Shown here: piece after piece, positions 23,505-35,477 of the stretch
How positions within the stretch are numbered: the stretch's first letter is position 1
How the letters are laid out: every line of letters starts with the position of its first letter
Assembly: GCF_901709675.1 (NCBI RefSeq)
Contig: NC_051092.1
Span: 13,988,991 to 14,052,990 of the forward strand
DNA from: Syngnathus acus
Taxonomy: Eukaryota > Chordata > Actinopteri > Syngnathiformes > Syngnathidae
Direction: 5' to 3'
DNA length: 64,000 bases
The notes under the pieces: generated by a model
What the model saw: only the letters and a program-made list of their open reading frames with translations
What the model was told of the DNA's origin: nothing
Database searches by the model: none
Position numbers and translations under genes: made by a program

Positions 23505-24630
23505 CATGTCACGGTTAAGGCAAATAGAATTTTTATTTCTCTCCTTGTGCTCTCATTTTGAGCCACGGTGAAGTGGGAGACTGAAGAAGGGTGCAGCAGG
23601 GAAGGGCTGGAATCATTCCTGTCTGAGCAAGAGAAAATATGTAAAGAGGGAGTGGTCGACACGTTGGCCCGCTGCAGCCTCAAATACACATGCACCTCAT
23701 TCAGCAGATCTGTTTCTTTATTAAATCAGATGGTACAGCTTCACACAGAGCAAATAACTTTTATTTTTAATACAAGAGAAGCCAGTCCCCAGAGTTGAAA
23801 CAACTTAACTAGGTGTCAGGTCATTTTACAACTGAAAATTTATAGACTCCATATCTTGACAGGTGTCAAATGTAATGGATCATTTACAAAAATAAAAAGC
23901 AGTGACTAAACACATTTGAAAACTTGTTAGGACTGCATTCTTTTGTCAAAGCATGGTTTCTCAATCACACACATGCATGCACTTACAATACCACTGTAAC
24001 CTTTTTTAAAAACTGCATAAGCTAGACAATATAACATAACTTACATTTGTAGCATAGCATTTGAGACTAAATGTTCATCTTCTGAGGTGCACACCAATAT
24101 CCCAAACTTTGTGAAGCAAAAAGCATAGACAATGATAACATTGTTGTTATTATTATTGATAACTCTGGAGTACATTCACTTCCAAAGCATTCTCACTTAG
24201 TTCATACACTATTAAAAAAATAAAGAGTGACAAAAGTCACAACATGAGAAAGTCCTTGGTTACAGTGTATAAAACATGATTTTTAAGTAGAACTTTAAGC
24301 AATATATACAAATAAGCCGTATAAGTACCACAATGTCATCGTCAATCATAACTTCACACTGTTTTTTACGTGTGCTTGTACAAAACACACATCCCCACAT
24401 TAGAATTTAGAGCTCACATTTGCTTAGCAGTAAATATTCCAGCATATTCCACTCCTTTCTCTCTAACGTTAATTGAATGTTTATATCACAAACATTATGC
24501 CAGATAAAAACAGAGCCTGGATTATGTCGGAATAGTAGACAAGGCCGATGTAGTGCTTCGCCGTCCGATGACCCGTGGCGTGCAGGACTGATGATCTAGA
24601 AGTCGACTTCTACTTCACGTTACCTTCCAT
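23505..24630 (-). other. Probable pkp3 3' UTR and downstream intergenic DNA
   Basis: This is AT-rich sequence directly after the pkp3 stop codon on the minus strand. An AATAAA on the minus strand lies at 23717-23722, roughly 910 bases past the stop; other A-rich candidates are nearby, so the exact 3' end is uncertain. No gene is visible. Confidence 0.35.
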
Positions 24631-27600
24631 TTTAAGCAAGCGTGTTTACAAAGTCTGGTCTCATAAAGCCTTTCTGTAATGTTGAACAAAGAAGGCAAGA
24701 TAGTTATTGAAAATAGTTGTGCATAGAAACGGATAGTTATTGAAAATAGTTGTGCATAGACAAACGGACAGGGCATTCTTCTTAGGTAGTACAACATAAA
24801 TCTAGTTGACGACACTACGCACATGGATGAAGAACATACAGGAATACCAAATAGATCACAAAACTCCCTTTTTTCTACAACAAGACAGCACATATTTTAT
24901 TTGAGTGAAAGCATTTTCGTGTCGTCAAGACTTGTTCATTAGCACATAAGCTAAATGCCGCGCCCTTGGATGGGGCAAGTCAGAAGCTGCAGGCGGTTAA
25001 CCTCGAGTTTTGGCTGAGACGCGCATGAGGGCTTGGGTGTGACTGAAGATATGTGATTTTTGAACGACTGCCTTCAAAATAAAAGGGAAGAATTCCACAG
25101 AATAATTTACCTGTCATTTTTTCCCTGGGACGCATAAGCACACATTCCAAAAGTCAACTGACGGGGGTTTTCCGAAAGTGTTTTGACCATGAGAACATGC
25201 TATATTATATGTAAGTGAAAATATGGGTTTGGATGATTATGGAAATATATAAATTTGAGTATTAAAATCTCAAATAATAAACACATTTATATATAAGAAA
25301 CTTTAACTCCAAAATCTCACCTTTATATTTACTTTGTAATAATAACTACAAAATAAAGAACAATAATACATTCAAATAGCAATAATAAACAACTGATGAA
25401 TATGAATTCCAGCTGTTATGTTCACCTTGGCCTCTGAGGGGCAGTGTTCTCACTTACATTAAGATAAAAAGAGTAGAAGAATAACGATGTTCTGTCACTT
25501 ATCACCTCCATGCTAATTTTCTATGAGCCTGTCAATGGGATTTTACATTGACTACTAGCATTAGTGCCCGCAATGTTTCTAAAAACAAAACATGTCTTGT
25601 ATTTACATATACTATATATAACAACTAATTTAAAAAACTCTTTGAAAAATTAGATAAATCTATTAAGAGTTTCCATACGTTTTTGTAGTCTTTGTGCAGC
25701 TTCTTGTACTGGAACATGTTGCTGAGCACTGTGGCGGCTGCTTTGGCTGCTTTCATTTTTCCATAACTGCAACAACACCAAAAATAACAAACCACATGTG
25801 GCACCAATACTTGTCTATTCAACATTCTTGTACGCCACAAATGGAATGTCGGCGCTGTCGCCTCACCTGGAGTCATTGGTGTTCTTGATGGCGACCAGTT
25901 TGGGCAAGCCGTCAAAGAAGCACACGTCTCTGGCGGCGACCGAGCTGGAGGTCACCAAGTTGTTAAGAATCCCGCAGATGTTGACCACCACATCGCTGGA
26001 TGGCTCCTTCTGGTAGCCGTCGGCGGGCAGCTTGGTCACTAGATTGTTCACTACTTTTGTGGCTTGAAAAACAAAACAGCAACAATCAAAATCTGTTAGA
26101 ACGTGTGTTCATGGGTCATTTTGTTTACTTATTATTCATTATTTCAGTTTCAGAAGTTTATTTTACCACTGAAATCTGTTAACATAGCTTATTGAAATTG
26201 TCACTAATAATTATGATTATCATTTTGGCTACAATTTACTCTTTGTATTACAATTTTACACATAGTACGGGTATTCTAGAAAGTATCTCCAGTGGGTCAC
26301 TTTAGAGAGAGACTGACTCACCCATGTGATTCTTATCCTTGGCGTGGCGGGACAAATTTCGTAAGAAACCCGTGATGGAACGCAGCTCCAGGTCGTTGTT
26401 GGTGCGCAACAGGTCCAGTAGAATGGGCAACATGCGCTCCTGTTCCAAGGCCAGGCGGCTCAGGACTCCCGCCCACTGAAGCAAAGTCAGACAATTCACT
26501 TCAATTAGTCAGCGTTGCGTCATTTGGATGAAGTCCGAGGTCTCCGTCGCCCGGCGCTGACCCGCTTGTCTCCTGCCGTGAGGTTCTGCAACGCTCCCGC
26601 CGCCGCCTCTCGCGTGGTTGAGTTGATCTCGCACTGCTGCAGCACGCGGTTGTACAAGGTTAAGATCTGCGGATGCCACAGCCACTCCATCCCCTTTGGA
26701 ACGCGGACCACCTCGGAGAACGTGGACAGGTCCTGGTTCTTGCTCTGTGGGGGAGGGAAGGGCCAAAAGAGTGTTAGGATCTGGGCTGAGTACAAGACAA
26801 AAAAAAAGTATTAGTAATACAAATATTTATTAGTGATTTGATTGGTAGATGAATTGTGTTATTTACATTGTGTGTCCGTGTGTGTGTGTGTGTGTGTGTG
26901 CGTCTAGTTTGGTTCCAAAGGCACGGTGCCATCAGTGCCTTTTGTCATTCAGACAGCTTGGTGCGCGGGGCTAGCATGTGCAAACATTTTCACGGTTGGC
27001 GCCTGCGGTTTTGAAGCACCTCATGAAATTCATACAAAAGAAAGGGAAGCGTCACGTGTGCGTACTTTGTTGGCCTTCTTGCTCTGAGGCGTGAAGCAGC
27101 CGATGGCTTCGCCTTTGCCGGAGTCCTCGGCTCGGCTCGGCCCCTCCAGGTGAATTAGAGCCGACGGCGGCATCTCGCTGTACAGCTGGTAGGAGAGGTT
27201 CCTCAAGACACACACTGCATTTTCCACCCCCTGAAGGACACACACACACACAAACGTCAACACACAGACACCACAAAGGGCCGAGGTAGTTCTTAGCTCG
27301 GCGCTCAGGTGTGCTCACCTTGTCCTCGGCCTTGTTCTCCTCCAGCGAGCCCTTGATGTATCTCACCAAAGAATCGACCAGCCCGTGGGTTTGTCTCATC
27401 TGCTGGCGGGTCTTTTCATTCACTGAGCTCAGATTCCTGCCAAATGTGTGACAGACCATTAGAGGTGGCTTCTATTTCCCTCTGCCTTAAAATCAGCTAG
27501 TACTACTACTTTTCTTCTTCTGTAGCTACTGATGTGCAGCAAGACCAAAATAAATACATTCAAAATTAATTGTGAAAGCTCGTATATTAATTGAGAAAGA

Positions 27601-27682
27601 CAAAAACAACATTTTTACTTTGGTTATAGTTAGTTTTAGTGCCGAAAGATAAACTTAGTTTATGTGTTTTCAAAGCATTTTC

Positions 27683-27715
<33 letters not shown>

Positions 27716-30700
27716 AAAAATATTTTTTCAATTTAAATTTTATGATTTTGGTCAGTTTTCTCGCTCTTACTCAGTATTTTTAAAGCCATATAAAGCTCAT
27801 GCGAGAAGTCATTTGGAACGACTGGCAATACCAAAATAATTTGAACTATTTGCACAGTTGAACTGATCCATCACATTTTCCAGAGTAAAAGTTGGAACAT
27901 TGCAAAGTCACAAATTCAAAGACATTAGGTTGTCATTTGATGAAAAATGAAGGAGAAAATTAATCTACTAAAAGTGCACAAATAAAAAAAAATATGTGTA
28001 GTCTGTATTTAAATGATAAATGTCTCAGACAGGATTATAGAAATTTTGGATTTGTTATATTTAGTTTTATTTTATTTCTTTATTTTTTTAGATTGTTTAG
28101 TATTTATAACAAGTCTGCTTCATTTTAGTTGACTTTTTATTCATTTGTTTTCTTCGTATAATAAATATTTGTTGAATGCAAGTTACAAAAAAAAGCTCAA
28201 ACTAAATTCTGTGTAATAAGATAAAAAACTGCTCATTGAAGAAATACCGTAATTAGAGATGTTACATTTTAGGAATGTGTGAAAGTGATAGCAACTATTC
28301 AAAACATGACTTGTTTCTTTTTATAGGTAATCTCACAACCTTTCCCCGTGATTACAAGTTGAGTCACATCATTTTGTGACTCCATACTGACACGTTTGCA
28401 CTTCACAGAGGCCTTAAGAAACCAAGACAAATATGAGCTAAGGCGCACCTGAGACACCCGGTGGTATTGTAGAAGATTTCCGCCTCAGAGGCCGACTGCG
28501 TGATGGCCTCCGAGCCCTCGCTGCCCGACAGCGGGATGAGGATCTTATCGGTCAAATCCGGAAGAGCCTCTCGGGCTAGTTTCTCCTTCAGGGTGTCTTT
28601 GGATGAAAGGTTCCACAAGATGCCTGGAGGAGCAGAAGAACAAGTTAGTTATGTTGAGCTCATCTCAGGCCATGACAAAATAAATATGATTTGAATATTT
28701 AAAATGATTTCTGATAAATTAAAGTGTTAGCTAAAAAGCTAATACAAACTTTTTTTTTTTTAGTAGCTGTTCAAAATGGAACATTTAATCCATATTATGA
28801 GAAAGAATAAAGGCCTATTGAGAATAAAGGCGCGGTCGCTATCATCTCACTTTAAGTTCATGAATGAGCCAACACAAAAGAGCAACAGACGAAAGGGGAA
28901 AAAAGTCAAAAGGCCCGAAATGGGTGTGGCAGGTATGATGGCAGTCCAGAAAATGAAATGAAAGCTGCATGTGACATTTGGCAGGAGATGATGAACAACA
29001 AGTTGAGCTCTGCATGTCGCGTCACGCTGTGACTGCACATTCTTACCGGTGATGTTCTTTTGGAGCTCGTCGTCGGGCTCCTTGAGCGCCTCCACCAGCT
29101 GGGGGATGCCGCCCTCCTCGATCAGTGCCACTTTGTTCTCCATGTTCTCGTAGATGAGGTTGCGCGTGGCGCCGGTGGCGTAGCGCTGCACTTCTTGATT
29201 CTCCGAGTTGAACAGTTTAACCAGCTCGTTGATGCCCTTGGATTGACGCACCTTGGAAAGAAAAAAATTGTAGCTGGTTTTTAGCTAGCTGAAGCTTCCT
29301 TCATTTTTGGCCTCAACTTACTCTAATGGTCAAAACCACCACATTTCATTTCTGCACTTTTTGTGGGGAGGAAATAACGTCAGCATTTATTTTGAACGTA
29401 AACCACTCTGGTTCTTAGACGCCAGCTCCTAACACCAAACAAGAAGCTGAAAGTAGCTGGACCAAAGTGAGTCGCGACAACAGTGTCCGTTCATCGATGA
29501 CACCTTGTTGACCAAAATGACAACAAACAGTCACGTATGGAACCCGCCCGACCAAAAGTAGAGCGTCACCTCCAACGTGTTGACGGCAAAAATAATTTTT
29601 GTGGTTTGAGTTCCTCAATAATATGTTAGCCTGAGGAATTCCAAACCACAAAGCTCATCTGTTTGTCGTACCTCATTTTTGGCGTCGCTGTCATTGTAAC
29701 ACTCGTGTTGAATATAAGCTGCACCCAGGACTTGCAAATCGGGGTCCGGTTCTCTCAGGTACTGGACAGCTCTGGCCATATCCAAAGTTTCAATCCTGTT
29801 TGAGAAACACGAGAACTTACATCCAAGACAGTAGCTGTTGTTGCACAAAATATTACTTTTTTTTTTAAAGCGCAACATCTTCATTTTCTTCCAGTGTGAT
29901 GAATTGCCACTAAATCTCACAGAAGTCTGCAAATCCACTTGGCTAACCGCACCGTGTGGGATGTGTGAAACGCGAGGCCTGAAATTGAGCCACCACGCCC
30001 AAAACCAGTCGTACAGCTATGAAGCCAGGTCACAATCCATGGCACTTACTGTGAACTCACAGCACCATAAAACACTCAAATTTGAAAAGAAGGGACACCA
30101 TCACGTCTTCATGTTGTCGCTGCCCTCTATCACCCATTTGAAAATTAATCACATTTTTGCACTGATTGAAACATTTCAAAATAAATACATTTGAGGACTG
30201 TAATTGCAATACTGTGATACAATAAAACAGCAAAATAGTTGCTCAAGGTTATCACAGCTTCGGAAATCTGAGACCGGACCATATCTTGGATCTGCCAAAA
30301 GTGTACAGTTTGCTATCATTTATCTTAAGATATGCTCGCGAGTTTAAATGTTTGGTTGTAGTACTCAACAAATCCTCACAAGAATGCAAATGAAACTTTT
30401 AGAGACGAGATAAACAATGACAAGCGTCTTACCCGTTGAGATTCCCCAAGCTTCCGATGCCCATCTGCCCGTTGAAGACGTCGTAACCTCGGCCCACACT
30501 CTGCATGCTTTTGACCGACATGGCCCGAGACATAGTGCTTTGACGCCGCTGCATGCCTAAATTTCCCTGGGAACCGGAGGAAATTCCTGGCCCGATGAAG
30601 CCCGAGTCCACTTTGTCCCCTCCGAACATGCTGGACGCGCTTGACATCTGGCGCTGCAGGGTCCCCGACATGGAGCCCATGCTCATCCGGTTTCGGTGGT

Positions 30701-33700
30701 TAATCCTGTTGATGGTGCGGTAAGCCGGGCCTTTGTAGGAAGTTTGCTGGACCATCCCCATGTCAATCTCCGGGCCACACGGGATAGTGCCGCTGAGGGA
30801 TCGGCGCATGGACCCCGCCGGGAGCGTCATGCATCCTCCTCCTTGCCTCACCTGGCCCATGTAGCCATTGCCTTGCACGAAATGGCGGTTGAAGCCGGCG
30901 TCACGGTCGGAGGCCAAGCTGGCTCCGTCGCTGCCGTCCACCTTCCAAGCGTTTGCCGGCATCGTCTGCTGCCTCATGGTGTGCAAGGCGACCATATCAG
31001 GTTCCAGGCGGGCTTGGTACTGGTTCCCCTGGTAAGTACCCATGTGGGCATCTTCACGGTAATGACCTCCGCCGAGTCGTCCGCCGCCGACGCTGATCTT
31101 GTGGATCTGGGCCATGTCCGGGCCGGCCGAGAGAGAGCTGTAACCGGACCTTTGCGATATCTGTGGCGTCTGGAGATGAAGGAGGGAGCGAGTGTTAGAC
31201 TTCAACGTCGAGGGAGTGTTACTTATTGCGATCCGTGTTCTGTTTGTGTGGGAGCGCGTGTATGCGTCACTTAATTTAGAGGAATCAACGTCGGTTTCCC
31301 AATACCCAATGCATGAGTCAATCGCAAGGTATTGATTTCCTCACATATTCTACAGAGGTCTAAAATTTCATGTCAGTATTTAATCTAGACAAACTAATCC
31401 AGGGACCTCCTGTGGGGGTAAAAAAAGCGCAAAATTGGAATCTAGAAGGTGGATTTGAAATCCCTGAATGGATCTTTTGACAGCTGTTTGTGAAATACCA
31501 CACATGCCAGTAGAGGGACCGCTCACACTTTGTGAATACACGCTCAAAGTTGGAGTTTAGGGTGAAATACTCACCATTGTCCTGGAGCCTGAGAAGACGT
31601 AGGACGCCTTGGAGCTTGGATTGTACGTCTGGTATTTCATAGTGGAAGACCCACCGTAGTCTGGAGGAAAACAAATAGTTACTACCGGCCGTGTCAGTTA
31701 AACAAGCGCACCACCTCAAATGCCTCTTAAATCTTTCAGCTCGACTTTTCACATGGCTTGAGAAAAATGTGGACGTAGAGCAAGACATTTCACGTGGCTA
31801 TTTGAAATACATTTGTTACTTGAAATAAGGATGGTATAAGTTATTTTGTTCAATGTTTTAGTGAGGAACAGGACGGGAGTGATTTCAAAAAACAGGTCAA
31901 GGCAGAAAAACAACAAAGATGATCGGAGGTTTTGTCCAAGGAAGGCTCTCCCTCCCACACATTTAACTTCCCATCACTGTTTCTCTTCATACGAATTTTC
32001 ACTTTATTAAGCAAAGCGCTTCATAAAAGCTGGCTCAGCCTTTGAGTGCCACTCAGAGGTCAAAGGAGGTTGGAAAAAAAATGACTCATGCATTTTCTGC
32101 ATTTCTGTTTGTGTAATAAACACTCAGCAGTGAGACTGAACAAGTTTGAGAGAGACAAATGCGACCCTCCCCCACCTTTCAATACGTATTATGACTGTGA
32201 TTTAATATGTTATTATTTTTTATTTTTCAAGGTCCTTTTATGTGTTTTTTTGTATTAAAATAAGCAATATCAGATTTAAGATAAAGTGTTTTGGTGCAAG
32301 AATAAATCAGTAAATTGGGATTTTCAGCCCTTTTCAGCAAACAAGAGCCATGTCAAAAATCCTTATTTTAAATCAACGGTCTTAAAAGGATATTTTTGTG
32401 GCTTGTGCTGGTGTTTACTATAATACAACACGTTCGTAACACTGCGCATTTTGATATACAGTAATTCAGTCATCAAAACAAGGACTAACCAAATCCTGAT
32501 AATAAGGGGACTTAACCCGCATCCCTGAGGATTTAAATACGGGGCAAAAACTTGCTCTTTATTTATAGTTCACAACCAAAGCACATCCTGCTCATTTTTC
32601 TCAGCAGTCTGTTCCACAACTCAAAGCAGGTATCTTTTCAAATAGTGGGCCAAAAAATGGGTCACAAGAGAACAGCAAAGTGCAATTCTATTTAGTCAAA
32701 GATAGGTGGGATAGTCACAACCAAGCAGTTGGACTTAAGTTAACGTCTGTTAGTCCAGTCCAAACATGAAAGTCTGTCTCATCAACCTGAGAGCAAAAGT
32801 GACATGAGTCGCCGCTTCACGCTTGATAAGACGTGAACACACACAAACCGGTTTGTACAGAGAAGAATGATGACTGATGCGTCCCTAACACCCCCCCCCG
32901 CGTCAAGTGTCAACGCCCAAGCACACCTGAGACATCGCACATAAAAACGCGCCCCGTCACCATTTAAAAAAATCGCTGAACTTTTTCCCCCCTCCCGTCT
33001 AAAGTCATCAATGACTGTTGCCAGTGCCTCCCTCGGACGTTGATATTTACAGGAAGCGTGTACTGTACAGGAAACACAGGAGGACTGACTTTCCTTCTAA
33101 ATTCTTATTTTAAACACTGGCTCCTATTTTCTCAGTAATGGGCGTGTCTTGTGCTGAGTCTTGTACCAGTTGCAAAAGAGGGTCTATGGCGTGACGCAAC
33201 AACTCGCAACTTGAAGTGATCCTCCTCGCCGAGCGGTCATGTTTTACCTCAAGCGTGCTTCAAAGTTAATCCAAAGAAATATCGACACTAAAATGCTGCA
33301 TTCCAGACGTTTAGGAGGATACTTGGAGTGTACATAAAGACAGAACTTACAGAACGTGCCTGTGGGCTGATGAAGCTTCATTTTGAAGAAATCATTTTGA
33401 AAGGGTCACGTGAGCTTTATTAAAAGAATCAAGTGAACAAACGATACACAGCTTAAGGAAGTTCACTCATGACCCTTCACTTCCCCTTTGGAGACTCCAA
33501 GTTTATGTAAGCACCTCACCGTGACGTGGGCATACATGAGCTTCTTGATAACGCCAAGCTCACGAATAACTCACGATAGCATGACCTTAGAGGTGTCGGT
33601 TTTTCCGTACCACTGTCACCTCTTAACATGTGACTAAGAGCAGGAACTCGGAGGGGCAGCCCAGAGGCGCAAGTTCATCTCACTCTGCTATCGCAGGAAC

Positions 33701-34585
33701 GTTGATGAAAGCCATGCTTGTTGCAGCCTGTTATACATTAACCCTTTGAAATGCTCAGCTCGCAAAGAAATTCTGGCTGGTGTGTGGCAATAACCTGCAG
33801 GCAACCTGAACGGACACATTCCGATTTTAGTTGATGAAGTTTCCTGCTAACTTCACACTGCTATTGGTGACATTTTGAATTGTTGGCTAATTATGGAAAG
33901 CAAATGTTTTCTTGAGACCAACTTAATTTTAATTTAATGATCTTTTTATTGAGTAGTATAAATTATCACTAATTTTACTTATATTGAAGGCTCTTAAGCT
34001 TCCTGTGAGAATGTCAATTTGTTTTCTACATGTATGTAACTTTATTTCTTATGTACAGGCTGTCTTATCAATTTGAAGAAAACACTAAGGGGGTGGGGCT
34101 TGTGCTAAGAAAGATTTCAAATTGCAGATATGGGATGTTTTTAAGTCCCTACTATCACACATACAATTTTTGTTTATTTTTCTCAATATCACAATATAGG
34201 ATTGCAATAAATGGGTGTCTCAAGTGCATTTCGGTCATTCTAAATTTATGCGTGTTTTTTAAATTTATTTTATTGATTTGAATAACTTTACTTTTATTAA
34301 TCGGACGTCTCGCGCTGCGGATTTAATTAAATACAACAATGGCGGACTAGTTGTTGTCTTACCTGACATGGCGGAGGTGACAGCGGAGCCATTGTGACGC
34401 GGAAGTGTCGACTTTTCGGCCAACCTCATCTGAACCTGCTGTTGGACCCGGCGAGCCCTCGCCATCTCGTCCGAGTTCGAGGTGCCGCACCCGAGATGGA
34501 TGTCGGTCGGGAGGCCGTAGGTGGTGACCGAAGTGTTGGGCTGCAGAGCGGACAGAAAGACATTCTCAGAGGCCACGGAGCTCAT
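24631..34585 (-). CDS. pkp3: Plakophilin-3
   Basis: Desmosomal armadillo-repeat protein of the p120-catenin family, linking cadherins and desmoplakin at cell junctions, with nuclear and RNA-binding roles described for the family. Exons in coding order: 34363-34585, 31575-31660, 30433-31169, 29672-29795, 29047-29251, 28449-28623, 27319-27436, 27066-27230, 26562-26744, 26322-26475, 25867-26062, 25679-25766, 24631-24672. All are in phase and total 831 aa; human PKP3 is 797. The N-terminus has ENVFLSALQP and RARRVQQQVQ..LPRHNG as in PKP3. Exon 3 encodes a Ser/Gly/Met-rich head. Armadillo repeats begin near residue 350 (LQVLGAAYIQHECY, NQEVQRYATG, ENAVCVLRNLSYQLY, LNNLVTSSSVAARD). The terminal exon encodes KGFMRPDFVNTLA, matching the KGYRKEDF tail. 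The start codon follows GC-rich sequence at 34.6 kb. Confidence 0.95.
24698..24763. repeat. 33-bp tandem duplication near the last pkp3 exon
   Basis: Two direct copies of a unit beginning GATAGTTATTGAAAATAGTT, period 33, start at 24698 and 24731. They lie in the last pkp3 intron, within about 100 bases of the terminal exon acceptor. Confidence 0.85.
26873..26901. repeat. (TG)n microsatellite
   Basis: About twelve TG dinucleotides with one CC interruption, in a pkp3 intron. Confidence 0.85.
27684..27709. repeat. Poly-T tract (26 T)
   Basis: An uninterrupted thymine run in a pkp3 intron within AT-rich DNA. It could be the A-tail of an old minus-strand retro-insert, but no body is recognisable. 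Confidence 0.8.
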
Positions 34586-34740
34586 TTTGGGAAAAGTAGC
34601 GCGTCCAGGCGCGGTGCTCGCGGAATGAGGGAGTGGAGGCGCGCTGAGGCTCCCCCACTCAGCAGAGGTGCATCAGGAGGGGGCGGAGCCATAGCACACT
34701 GGATCGCGCCTGACGCACACAGGTGAGCGAAACGCTTCTT
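34586..34740 (-). promoter_or_regulatory. Probable pkp3 promoter and 5' UTR
   Basis: GC-rich sequence with several CpGs lies directly upstream of the minus-strand start codon and gives way to AT-rich DNA by about 34.75 kb. A GGGGGCGGAGC (GC-box-like) motif occurs near 34678-34688. The transcription start is inferred, not seen. Confidence 0.4.
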
Positions 34741-35452
34741 GCGTAACAACATACTTACAGAGAAGTACAGACGTTTGAGTCAAAACAATACTTTTGGCTT
34801 TTCAGGTTCAAGTAGAAGCATGGATTCAATTCACGTCCTTCAAAGTAAAACACCATATACTTTGAAGTATTAAGTCCACAGCCTGGATTCAACCTCCCAA
34901 CTGTATGACCAGTCGAAACGTTGGAGACACCCTCAAATTCGAATGGTCTCAAACACAATACGAGATAAATCTTAATAATGTACAGGTCATAAAACATCAT
35001 CTACATCATAAAGCCGACTGAGAAAACACTAAGATGTGCAAAGCTGCTATCTAGGCAAAAGGGGCATACTTTGAAGATTCAATTATAAAACATTTAGTTG
35101 TGCATCAGTATTTATTCATATTGTCAATGACTTAGGTACAAATGTACAATTCAGTAAATTTGTAAATAATAAAAAAAACACTGGATTAGTTTAATAACTT
35201 AGTTAAGTCATACTGTACATTAGTGCTGAACACTTTTCTAATCTAATTGTGACTTTTTTCTACAACATTGTGATTTAAATACAGTAAGGAAGTATTTGTA
35301 CCAAAAGATGTTCAAAGATACTACAAAACAATAAAATACTAGCTTAGTAATGAATACAGTAATTAAAAAGAAAGTGTATTCTTTTTTATTTTCCATGTTT
35401 TTATTTTGCTTTCTGTGACTTGCCTGTTTCCAAAAGGAGCTGAACAAAAATG

Positions 35453-35477
35453 CCCCCCCCCCCCCCCCCCCCCCCCC
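35453..35477. repeat. Poly-C tract (25 C)
   Basis: An uninterrupted cytosine run. Its complement is a G-tract able in principle to form a quadruplex. Length may be affected by sequencing error. Confidence 0.85.

Noticed and set aside
30696-31274. 192-codon plus-strand open frame opposite pkp3 exon 3
   Set aside because: It lies entirely antisense to a GC-rich pkp3 exon whose own frame matches plakophilin. Composition alone explains the open antisense frame.
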